Assembly: GCA_009783605.1 (NCBI GenBank)
Contig: WRDE01000025.1
Location: 1 to 12,654, forward strand
From: Oscillospiraceae bacterium
GTDB lineage: Bacteria > Bacillota > Clostridia > Oscillospirales > Acutalibacteraceae
DNA length: 12,654 bases
Direction: 5' to 3'
Part shown: positions 6,689 through 12,654 of the stretch, piece by piece
Layout: every line of letters begins with the position of its first letter
How positions within the stretch are numbered: the first letter of the stretch is position 1
Translations under genes and position numbers: made by a program
Notes under the pieces: model-generated
The model's input: the letters and a program-made list of their open reading frames with translations, nothing else
Told to the model about the DNA's origin: nothing
Database searches by the model: none

Positions 6689-8215
6689 TTACAGCTGCGC
6701 CAGCTTGGGATACAGCTCCTTCAGCGCCGGATACACACTGCCGTACAGCCCATAGCACCGCTCATACGCCTTGGCGTTATCCGCGTCCGGCTGCTGGGTG
6801 CCGGCTTTTTTGATCAGCGCGTCGCACCCCTCGGGCACGCTGCTATACACGCCCGCGCCGACGCCGGCCAATATCGCCGCGCCCAGCGCCGGGCCTTCCT
6901 TCGACGCCATCGTGTTGATCTCGCAGTTGAACACGTCGGCCAGCATCTGCCGCCAGAATTTTGACGAGCCGCCGCCGCCGCAGGCCGCCATCTCATCCAC
7001 CTGCAATCCCATCCCGCCGAATACCGACAGGCAGTCCTTCAGCGAATAGGTGACCCCCTCCATCACCGCCCGGATCAGGTCGCGCTTTTTGTGCATCCCC
7101 GACAGCCCGAAGAATACGCCGCGGGCATCCGGATCCAGATGCGGGGTGCGCTCGCCCATCAGATAGGGCAGGAACAGCAGGCGGTTGGCGCCGATCGGCG
7201 ACTGCGCCGCCTGTTTGTCGATGATGTAATACGGATCGACCCCCATCCCGTCGGCCGCCGCCATTTCGGCATAGCAGAAGTTATCCCGGAACCATTTTAA
7301 GGACATCCCGGCGCTGAGGGTAACTCCCATCACGTGCCAGGCGCCGGGGACGGCGCAGCAGAAGGTGTGTACCCGACCGGCGGGGTCGATAGCGATCGCG
7401 TCGGAATGGGCGAATACCACGCCGGAGCTGCCGATGGTGGTGAAAGCGCGGCCGTTGCGCACCACACCGGTGCCGACCGCCGCCGCCGCGTTGTCGCCGG
7501 CGCCGCCGACAACAGGGGTGCCGGCGGCCAGCCCGGTCAGCTTGGCCGCTTCGGCGGTGACCTGCCCGGTAACCTCGGGGGATTCATACACCTTGCCCAG
7601 CAGCGCCTTGTCGATCTCTAATTTGGACAGCACCTCGTCCGACCAGCAGCGCCCGGGTACGTCCAACAGCTGCATCCCCGAGGCGTCGGACACCTCGGTG
7701 GCGTACTGGCTGGTCAGCATCAGCCGGATATAGTCCTTCGCCAGCAGGATGTGGGCGGTTTTTTCATAGATTTCGGGTTCGTTATTGCGCACCCAGAGGA
7801 TTTTTGACGCCGAAAAGCCGGTCAGCGCCGGGTTGGCGGTGATCTCCACCAGCCGCGCCCGGCCGCCCATCCGGGACTCGATCTCGGCACATTCCGCCGC
7901 CGTCCGCTGGTCGCACCAGAGGATGGCCCGGCGCAGCACCTTGTTCTCACGGTCCAACAGCACCGTGCTGTGCATCTGCCCCGACAGCCCGACGGCCTTG
8001 ATATCGGCGGGCTTACAGCCGGTCCGGGCGATCACCGCGTTGATGCCGTCAACAGTGGCGTTCCACCAGTCAAGAGGATCCTGCTCCGCCCAGCCGTTGT
8101 GGGGCTGATACAGCGGGTATTCGCCGGTATAGGACGCCAGCGGCGTGCCGGATTCGTCAAATAATACGGTTTTGGTACCTGAAGTACCGATGTCGATACC
8201 GAGTAGGTAGGCCAT
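6689..8215 (-). CDS. xylB: Xylulokinase
   Basis: This 508-residue FGGY-family sugar kinase phosphorylates D-xylulose with ATP to give xylulose 5-phosphate, the entry to the pentose phosphate pathway. Landmarks are the N-terminal phosphate loop GIDIGTSGTKT (6-16), the substrate-contact SGQMH (78-82), LWCDQRT (99-105), the catalytic-base motif GGAGDN (237-242, Asp241), GERTPHLDPDARG (354-366), and the C-terminal FGGY signature region with ACGGGGSSKFWRQMLADVF (411-429). The length matches bacterial XylB. AAAGGA lies about 10 nt before the ATG. It is the second pathway enzyme, downstream of xylA but separated from it by a DUF433 gene and a toxin remnant. FGGY kinases vary in sugar choice; the nearby xylA makes xylulose the clear candidate. 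Confidence 0.95.
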   Translation of the reverse strand: MAYLLGIDIGTSGTKTVLFDESGTPLASYTGEYPLYQPHNGWAEQDPLDWWNATVDGINAVIARTGCKPADIKAVGLSGQMHSTVLLDRENKVLRRAILWCDQRTAAECAEIESRMGGRARLVEITANPALTGFSASKILWVRNNEPEIYEKTAHILLAKDYIRLMLTSQYATEVSDASGMQLLDVPGRCWSDEVLSKLEIDKALLGKVYESPEVTGQVTAEAAKLTGLAAGTPVVGGAGDNAAAAVGTGVVRNGRAFTTIGSSGVVFAHSDAIAIDPAGRVHTFCCAVPGAWHVMGVTLSAGMSLKWFRDNFCYAEMAAADGMGVDPYYIIDKQAAQSPIGANRLLFLPYLMGERTPHLDPDARGVFFGLSGMHKKRDLIRAVMEGVTYSLKDCLSVFGGMGLQVDEMAACGGGGSSKFWRQMLADVFNCEINTMASKEGPALGAAILAGVGAGVYSSVPEGCDALIKKAGTQQPDADNAKAYERCYGLYGSVYPALKELYPKLAQL

Positions 8216-8248
8216 ATGTATTGGTTCCTTTCATGTAATAAATAAACA

Positions 8249-8278
8249 ATTATAGCGGCAACGGAATATTCATATCCA
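8249..8278 (-). promoter_or_regulatory. Possible internal promoter of xylB within the toxin remnant
   Basis: On the minus strand TGGATA (8273-8278) is 18 nt from a perfect TATAAT (8249-8254). The -35 box is weak (4/6). The -10 box contains the stop codon of the broken toxin frame. It would give a short leader before xylB. Confidence 0.35.
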
Positions 8279-8291
8279 GCAGTATTTTCAT
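8250..8291 (-). pseudogene. 13-codon remnant of a DUF5615 (PIN-like) toxin gene
   Basis: An ATG overlaps the DUF433 stop in the classic ATGA form and opens a frame reading MKILLDMNIPLPL, then TAA. DUF5615 PIN-like toxins, the usual partners encoded right after DUF433 antitoxins, begin with this kind of sequence (MKxLLDxNxP), which holds the first acidic active-site residue. The remaining ~100 residues are absent: the next bases are the xylB leader. I infer a deletion that left the toxin start. The shortness of the match is the main doubt, but its exact position after DUF433 supports it. Confidence 0.65.
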
Positions 8292-8518
8292 GCAGACACA
8301 ACCAACTCTTCCTTGGTTCCGACAGCCCATGCGGCATACCGCAATGCTTCCGCGATATCCTCTCCTGTCAGATCAGGATACTCCGCAATCAATTCACCGG
8401 AGGTGGTTCCCTCGCTGATCTGCATGAGAATCATACCGACTGTGATACGCGTCCCCGCAATACAGGCCTTGCCGCCCATAACGCCGACATCATGGCTGAT
8501 CCGTTTAAATTGCTCCAT
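8288..8518 (-). CDS. DUF433 family protein (VapB45-like antitoxin)
   Basis: The protein has 76 residues. DUF433 features are MGGKACIAGTRITVGMIL (about 14-31), then ISEGTTSGELIAEYPDLTGEDIAEALRYAAW (34-64). The family has a helix-turn-helix-like fold and usually acts as the antitoxin of a DUF5615 PIN-domain RNase, binding its own promoter and the toxin. I chose the ATG at 8518 because AAGGAG (8527-8532) is 8 nt upstream; a TTG at 8524 is only 2 nt from it. The gene sits between xylA and xylB, and its partner is reduced to 13 codons, so it appears to be an orphan antitoxin. It could now act as a stand-alone regulator or be neutral debris. The frame is intact and all conserved positions look normal. 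Confidence 0.88.
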   Translation of the reverse strand: MEQFKRISHDVGVMGGKACIAGTRITVGMILMQISEGTTSGELIAEYPDLTGEDIAEALRYAAWAVGTKEELVVSA

Positions 8519-8529
8519 ATTCAATACTC

Positions 8530-8560
8530 CTTATGTGCTTATGTGCTTATGCGCTTATGA
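8530..8560. repeat. Octamer tandem repeat next to the DUF433 ribosome-binding site
   Basis: Nearly four copies of CTTATGYG begin at 8530, 8538, 8546 and 8554 (the last is CTTATGA). On the minus strand the final copy runs directly into the AAGGAG ribosome-binding site. The upstream part of this gap (8561-8653) shows nothing I can name. Confidence 0.85.
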
Positions 8561-8653
8561 AGATAGTATGCCACATCCATTTTTTCATTATGCTATATCG
8601 CGGCCCAAGCATTTTTGTTTCCTGTCCTCTGCAACCAGCACACAGGCGAAGTC

Positions 8654-8681
8654 GTAGTATGGCGCCGCAGCGTCATACTAC
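8654..8681. other. Hairpin containing the xylA stop codon
   Basis: GTAGTATG (8654-8661) and CATACTAC (8674-8681) form an 8-bp stem, extended by 3 bp after one mismatch, with a 4-nt loop. The TAG stop of xylA lies in the stem. No T-run follows on the minus strand, so it is not a classic terminator. It may stabilise the xylA mRNA or reduce read-through to the next genes. Confidence 0.55.
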
Positions 8682-10003
8682 ACGAGCCCCGAAAACATGA
8701 TCCCATTCACAATATGCTCCAGATATTCCTGCCGGCCGCTGGTGTTAGTGGTGATATCACCCAGATTCAGCGCGTAGGCTTCTAGCTGCTGGATGGTGGC
8801 TTTTCCGCCCACGATATCGGCGCCGATACCGGACTTGTAGCTGGCGTAGCGGTCGGCCACAAAGGCGTCGATCCGGCCGTCCTTGATGATTTTGTCGGCG
8901 ATTTTCAGACCCAGCGCGAAGGCGTCCATGCCGGCGATGTAGGCGTAGAACAGATCGGAGGGCTCAAAGGAGCCGCGGCGCACCTTGGCGTCGAAATTCA
9001 GCCCCCCGTTGGTGAAGCCGCCGGCCTTGATGACCTCCATCATGCACAGGGCGGTCTCGTAGACGTTGGTCGGGAACTGGTCGGTGTCCCAGCCCAGCAG
9101 CAGGTCACCCTGGTTGGCGTCGATCGAACCGAACACGCCGTTGATCCGCGCCGTCGCCAGCTCGTGCTGGAAGGTGTGGGTGGCCAGCGTCGCGTGGTTG
9201 GCCTCGACGTTCATTTTGAAGTCTTTGTCCAGCCCATATTTGCGCAGGAAAGCGCAGCAGGTGGCCACGTCGAAATCGTACTGGTGCTTGGTGGGCTCCT
9301 TCGGCTTGGGCTCGATGTAGAAATCGCCCTTGAAACCGATCGACCGGGCGTAATCCCGCGCCAGCGTCATCAAGCGGGCCATGTTGTCTAACTCAAAGCC
9401 CATATCGGTATTGAGCAGGGTCTCGTAGCCCTCGCGGCCGCCCCAGAAGACGTAGCCGTTGCCGCCGAGGCGGACGGTGATCTCGAGCGCTTTCTTAATC
9501 TGCGCCGCGGCGAAAGCGAACACGTCGGCGTTGCAGGAGGTGCCGGCGCCGTGCATATACCGGGGGTTGGAGAACAGGTTGGCGGTGCCCCACAGCAGCT
9601 TTTTGCCGGATTCCTTCATCAGCCCCTCGATCAAATCCACGATCTCGTCTAACCGGGCGTTGGTTTCGGTCAGCGTCGCCGCTTCGGGCGAGATGTCCCG
9701 GTCATGGAAGCAGAAAAAGTCGATATCCAACTTGGTCATCAGCTCAAAGGCCGCCCGGGCCTTGTTCTTCGCCACGGTCATCTCGTCGCCGCCGCCGTAG
9801 CTGCGGTCGGCGGTCCCGACGCCGAACATGTCCGCGCCCGCGCCGCACATGGTGTGCCAGTAGGACATGGCAAATTTCAACTGCTCCCGCATGGTCTTTC
9901 CGGCGACCACCTCATCGGGGTTGTAATACCGGAAAGCTAACGGATTGTCGGACTTGGCGCCCTCAAATTTGACCTTGCCGATCCCCTGAAAAAATTCGCT
10001 CAT
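8678..10003 (-). CDS. xylA: Xylose isomerase (class II)
   Basis: This 441-residue cytoplasmic TIM-barrel enzyme interconverts D-xylose and D-xylulose (and D-glucose and D-fructose). Signature motifs are FCFHDRD (97-103), WGTANLFSNPRYMHGAGT (138-155), GGREGYETLLNTD (188-200), EPKPKEPTKHQYDFD (231-245), NVEANHATLA (265-274) and SIDANQGD (293-300). The catalytic and metal-binding residues all appear: His100, Asp103, Glu231, Lys233, Glu267, His270, Asp295, Asp306, Asp308 and Asp338, each one position before its Escherichia coli counterpart, as expected for class II. GAGGAG (10013-10018) lies 9 nt before the ATG, and a near-consensus promoter lies about 40 nt upstream. It is the first gene of the xylose block. 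I see no catabolite-repression (cre) site or XylR-type operator at the promoter. Confidence 0.97.
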   Translation of the reverse strand: MSEFFQGIGKVKFEGAKSDNPLAFRYYNPDEVVAGKTMREQLKFAMSYWHTMCGAGADMFGVGTADRSYGGGDEMTVAKNKARAAFELMTKLDIDFFCFHDRDISPEAATLTETNARLDEIVDLIEGLMKESGKKLLWGTANLFSNPRYMHGAGTSCNADVFAFAAAQIKKALEITVRLGGNGYVFWGGREGYETLLNTDMGFELDNMARLMTLARDYARSIGFKGDFYIEPKPKEPTKHQYDFDVATCCAFLRKYGLDKDFKMNVEANHATLATHTFQHELATARINGVFGSIDANQGDLLLGWDTDQFPTNVYETALCMMEVIKAGGFTNGGLNFDAKVRRGSFEPSDLFYAYIAGMDAFALGLKIADKIIKDGRIDAFVADRYASYKSGIGADIVGGKATIQQLEAYALNLGDITTNTSGRQEYLEHIVNGIMFSGLV

Positions 10004-10038
10004 TATGTAACGCTCCTCTTTATTTTATTATTTTATTT

Positions 10039-10067
10039 ATTATAAAACATCCTGGATTTTTTTTCAA
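10039..10067 (-). promoter_or_regulatory. Strong sigma-A promoter of xylA
   Basis: On the minus strand TTGAAA (10062-10067) is separated by 17 nt, starting with an A-run, from a perfect TATAAT (10039-10044). Transcription would start near 10032, about 28 nt before the xylA ATG. Confidence 0.85.
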
Positions 10068-10087
10068 TACCAAATTGTGAATTTATT

Positions 10088-10150
10088 GGAAATAGGAAAT
10101 AAGGGTCAGGATCAGGGGTTAGGATTTAGGTAACCCCCTAACCCCTATTC
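10088..10150. repeat. Heptamer-periodic tract with a 10-bp inverted repeat
   Basis: Degenerate 7-bp units run in register from 10088 (GGAAATA twice, then GGATCAG/GGGTTAG-like units). The strand sense switches near 10130 to C-rich units. AGGGGTTAGG (10114-10123) and CCTAACCCCT (10137-10146) are perfect inverted arms. The tract lies between the GH99-like gene's terminator and the xylA promoter. Confidence 0.7.
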
Positions 10151-10155
10151 CCTTC

Positions 10156-10197
10156 AAAAAACAGGAACGGCACTTAATGTACCGCTCCCGCTTGTTT
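10156..10197 (-). terminator. Rho-independent terminator of the GH99-like gene
   Basis: In the minus-strand RNA, GGAGCGGTAC pairs with GTGCCGTTCC (10 pairs, two of them G-U), with an outer AAACA/TGTTT stem and a following U6 run (10156-10161). The two G-U pairs would be mismatches on the plus strand, so it works for the minus-strand gene. It separates that gene from xylA. Confidence 0.75.
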
Positions 10198-10222
10198 AAT
10201 TTTTAATTCTTAATTTTTAATT
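10195..10222. repeat. Heptamer-periodic tract, four TTTAATT units, overlapping a stop codon
   Basis: Four 7-bp units begin at 10195, 10202, 10209 and 10216; three are TTTAATT and one is CTTAATT. The last unit contains the TAA stop codon of the GH99-like gene (10217-10219, minus strand). Confidence 0.85.
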
Positions 10223-12654
10223 AAACCGATACGGCTGCGGTACCTTGTCCACTAAGAATTGCAGCAGGACCCGGGCGTCGCTGATGGTTATCTTGCCTTC
10301 GGGGTTGCGGGTCACGCAGGCGTTGTCCTGCTGCTGAATGTCCAGATCGATTTTACCGACTAAAAATTGCAACAGCAACCGGGCGTCGGTGATGTTGATC
10401 TCACCGTCCTGGTCCACGTCACCCAACAGTTTGCCGATCGCCGCCACCTTCCGGGCACCCAGATCCATCGCGGCCAGCGCGTCTTTTAACTGAGCCGCGG
10501 TGGGCGCGGACATCTCCAGCACGGATTTGGCGGCCGTCAGCGCGGCATTCAGACCTTGCAGCGTCTTCACATGGAACGCGTCGGGGCTGGTCACGGTGGA
10601 GCTGTACAGGTCATATACCGCCTGCACCAGATCCTTATCGGTTTCCACCGCCTCGATATAGAGATCGTCGATGTTGACCAATATATTGCCGGCCTGCACC
10701 GGAGCGCCGTCATAGGCCAGTATAATGGCGCTGACAGTCATCCCCTTCAGCGACTGATCTAAGCTCACTGTCACCTCGCTGTATTCGCCGACGGTCCCTT
10801 TTTTGCCCATGACGGCGGGTTTTCTTTCGCTGAGCAGCGTGCCGTCCGAGAAGAGCAGATCCAGAAATACATACTGGCTCTGTTCGTTATAGGGCATAAA
10901 CTGATAACGCATGATCAGATTGTCCGGCACGGTGATACGGACATCGTTGATCTGGATATAGGAAAACGCCTTTTCATTCAATGTCCGGTCTTCATACTGC
11001 AGCGCGTATCTGCCGGTGACGGCTTCAGCCAGTACCGGACTCGTACTGCCGTCCTTGCTGTCTATATAATTGGGCAGACAGGCGGCAACGGGATACGGCT
11101 GGTTTTTAAGGGGTTCACCGGTGATGTAGTGCATTTCGCATTCCATCCCCACGCGGTAATTTTCATAGATATAGTCCGGTTTATCGAACCCGGGGATCTC
11201 TATCACATCGACTAAATATTGCAGAGCGTGCCAGTCTTCAATGATGCAGGGATCGATCGGCGCCAGCTCGAAACCGAGGAATTCGCCTCTCTTATGCATT
11301 TGCTGATTGGTGACCGGATCCCTTAACTCGTTCCAATGCTTATACCAGCGCTGCTCATAGCTGTTGCGGAAATAGAGCGGGCCTTTGGCCAGCGGGATCT
11401 GTACAGTCTCACTCCACGGCACTTCATCCCGCATCATCTTGGTGATCTCGCCGCAGAGCCGCATATAGTAATCATAGTCCATCCAGCTGCCGTCGGCGGC
11501 ATAGGTCAGGAAATACTGGTTGCCGGTCGGCACGTCGAAGGAGTCCCGGGCGGCCGGCATGATCGCGGTACCCTCGTCATATTCGTCAAACATGGCGAAA
11601 TAGACCTGGGTCACCCCTTTTGTCTTCCAGGTCGCCGCCTGGGTCCAGAGAAACTCGCCGGCCTCCCGCGCAAAATCGTTGGCCGGTCCCCACATATTGC
11701 CGCACCAGGCCGAACCAGCGAAAACAACCGGCATATAATCGATACCGTTCGCTTCGCAGAAGCCCACGTCATTGACCGAAAAATCGTTGTTGATCCGCCG
11801 GGCCGCCTCGTCAGAGCCGTTATAGCGGCCCACCATCCAGGGGGAAATCATGTCGTATTTCAGATTGATGTCATAGTGGGTCCTATTGTTGAATTCGGTC
11901 AGCGTCTCGTCATCGCGCTGGGAATGCTTGGCGAAATCGTTGTCCGGGGTGCCGGCGATCACATAGATCCCTCTGTTCTGGAACCAGTCCACCAACCGGG
12001 ATAAATCGTCATGCTTCATATAATCACCGGTGGTTCCCCACAGGCAGACCACCGGCCGGGGCGGATCGCCCGGATTTTTGCCCGGCATCTGGGCATAATT
12101 GGGGGAATACAGCACGCTGTTTTCCAATTGGCTGGTATCCTCCTGGCGCTCGATGTTCCAATACCAATCCTGCATCACATGCTCGGCGGTTCTGGACTGA
12201 TAGCCGTTCAGGTCATACATCACATAGAAGATGCGGTCATGCTTTTCGGCATATCTGCGGCACAGTTTCAGGTTGGGGGCGTTTTCGGTAAACGCTATCC
12301 GGGTGGTGGAAGCGCCCACCTGCCCGCCGAAGAACCGCTGGATGGCGAAGCATTCCATACCGGATTCCTTCATCCAGCCGAGATGGGTGTCGACGATATG
12401 GGGATCCACCGAGCTGAACAGCTGAGCTTTCCGGCCGTCCGGCAGATCCGGGAAGCTGGTGTTCCGCAGCGAGGTGCTGTTATAATCCGCGATATACGGA
12501 AATTGCTCCACATCCCATCCGTTATCGGTTGAGGTGCCGTTATCCTCCCGCGGCATTCTGCCGCTCCAGTGGACCCACCCGCCGCTGGCATTGCCGGCCT
12601 GGAACCACATCTGATACCCGACGACGCTCTTGTCGGTCAGGTTGTTCAGCGGCG
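10217..12654 (-). CDS. Secreted GH99/GH71-like glycoside hydrolase with jelly-roll, FIVAR-like and dockerin modules (5' end outside window)
   Basis: The frame is open to the right edge (about 811 visible residues; numbering below starts at the ATG at 12610, only an internal Met). Just before it the frame reads VVGYQ, matching the GYQxWF opening of GH99/GH71-like domains. Residues 1-400 continue that fold: WVHWSG (12-17), LGWMKESGMECFAIQRF (77-93) and FDEYDEGT (341-348), whose Glu343 and Glu346 align with the ExxE active-site pair of GH99 endo-mannosidases. Residues about 480-656 look like a beta jelly-roll, possibly carbohydrate-binding. Residues 660-722 form a FIVAR-like helical linker, and 728-790 a type I dockerin. 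The second dockerin calcium loop (TRNPEGKIT) has lost its Asp ligands. It is probably an extracellular enzyme; the substrate is unknown (alpha-mannan or another alpha-glycan by family). Its own terminator separates it from xylA. Confidence 0.8.
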   Translation of the reverse strand, partial: PLNNLTDKSVVGYQMWFQAGNASGGWVHWSGRMPREDNGTSTDNGWDVEQFPYIADYNSTSLRNTSFPDLPDGRKAQLFSSVDPHIVDTHLGWMKESGMECFAIQRFFGGQVGASTTRIAFTENAPNLKLCRRYAEKHDRIFYVMYDLNGYQSRTAEHVMQDWYWNIERQEDTSQLENSVLYSPNYAQMPGKNPGDPPRPVVCLWGTTGDYMKHDDLSRLVDWFQNRGIYVIAGTPDNDFAKHSQRDDETLTEFNNRTHYDINLKYDMISPWMVGRYNGSDEAARRINNDFSVNDVGFCEANGIDYMPVVFAGSAWCGNMWGPANDFAREAGEFLWTQAATWKTKGVTQVYFAMFDEYDEGTAIMPAARDSFDVPTGNQYFLTYAADGSWMDYDYYMRLCGEITKMMRDEVPWSETVQIPLAKGPLYFRNSYEQRWYKHWNELRDPVTNQQMHKRGEFLGFELAPIDPCIIEDWHALQYLVDVIEIPGFDKPDYIYENYRVGMECEMHYITGEPLKNQPYPVAACLPNYIDSKDGSTSPVLAEAVTGRYALQYEDRTLNEKAFSYIQINDVRITVPDNLIMRYQFMPYNEQSQYVFLDLLFSDGTLLSERKPAVMGKKGTVGEYSEVTVSLDQSLKGMTVSAIILAYDGAPVQAGNILVNIDDLYIEAVETDKDLVQAVYDLYSSTVTSPDAFHVKTLQGLNAALTAAKSVLEMSAPTAAQLKDALAAMDLGARKVAAIGKLLGDVDQDGEINITDARLLLQFLVGKIDLDIQQQDNACVTRNPEGKITISDARVLLQFLVDKVPQPYRFN

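Noticed and set aside
8654..8681. xylA terminator
   Set aside because: The hairpin contains the stop codon and no T-run follows on the minus strand.
10004..10087. Catabolite-repression (cre) or XylR-type operator at the xylA promoter
   Set aside because: I looked for a TGWAANCGNTNWCA-like match and for a long AT-rich palindrome and found neither.
3674..10222. CRISPR array
   Set aside because: The repeats are 7-8 bp units in direct contact, without 20-40 bp repeats, unique spacers or cas genes.
11336..12532. Two plus-strand open frames opposite the GH99-like gene
   Set aside because: Their His- and Gly-rich translations match no family and they lie opposite a well-supported modular enzyme.

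Overview
The window looks like chromosomal DNA of a GC-rich anaerobic member of the Bacillota (Clostridia; an Oscillospiraceae/Ruminococcus-like bacterium is my best guess). The reasons are strong AGGAG-type Shine-Dalgarno sites, sigma-A type promoters, a PgcA-type phosphoglucomutase, a DegV protein, class II xylose isomerase, and two secreted glycoside hydrolases that end in type I dockerins. I see no transposase, CRISPR array, rRNA or tRNA.

Layout, left to right: (1) the C-terminal part of a GH95-like glycosidase with an F5/8C carbohydrate-binding module and a dockerin (+ strand, cut by the left edge). (2) A bidirectional terminator, then a minus-strand pair: an ECF sigma factor and, overlapping it by 8 nt, a one-pass membrane protein with an extracellular PASTA-like domain, probably its anti-sigma or sensor partner. 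(3) A 250-nt divergent intergenic region with two heptamer-periodic tracts, a promoter and an 11-bp inverted repeat, leading into phosphoglucomutase (+). (4) An unusual convergent intergenic region: a terminator nested inside a perfect 26-bp inverted repeat made of heptamer units. (5) A minus-strand xylose block read right to left: xylA, a DUF433 antitoxin-like gene, a 13-codon remnant of its toxin partner, xylB and degV. (6) A minus-strand GH99/GH71-like glycosidase with jelly-roll, FIVAR-like and dockerin modules, cut by the right edge.

How the genes fit together: the two dockerin enzymes would act outside the cell on plant or host glycans. XylA and XylB turn xylose into xylulose 5-phosphate for the pentose phosphate pathway, and phosphoglucomutase links glucose 6-phosphate to glucose 1-phosphate for glycogen and envelope precursors. 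The sigma/PASTA pair may sense the cell envelope. No sugar transporter or xylose regulator lies in the window.

The most unusual signals are: (a) a family of intergenic tracts with different sequences but the same 7-bp period, often touching stop codons and terminators; (b) a DUF433/DUF5615-type toxin-antitoxin locus decayed to an antitoxin plus 13 toxin codons between xylA and xylB; (c) the PASTA-like domain in a sigma-factor partner protein.
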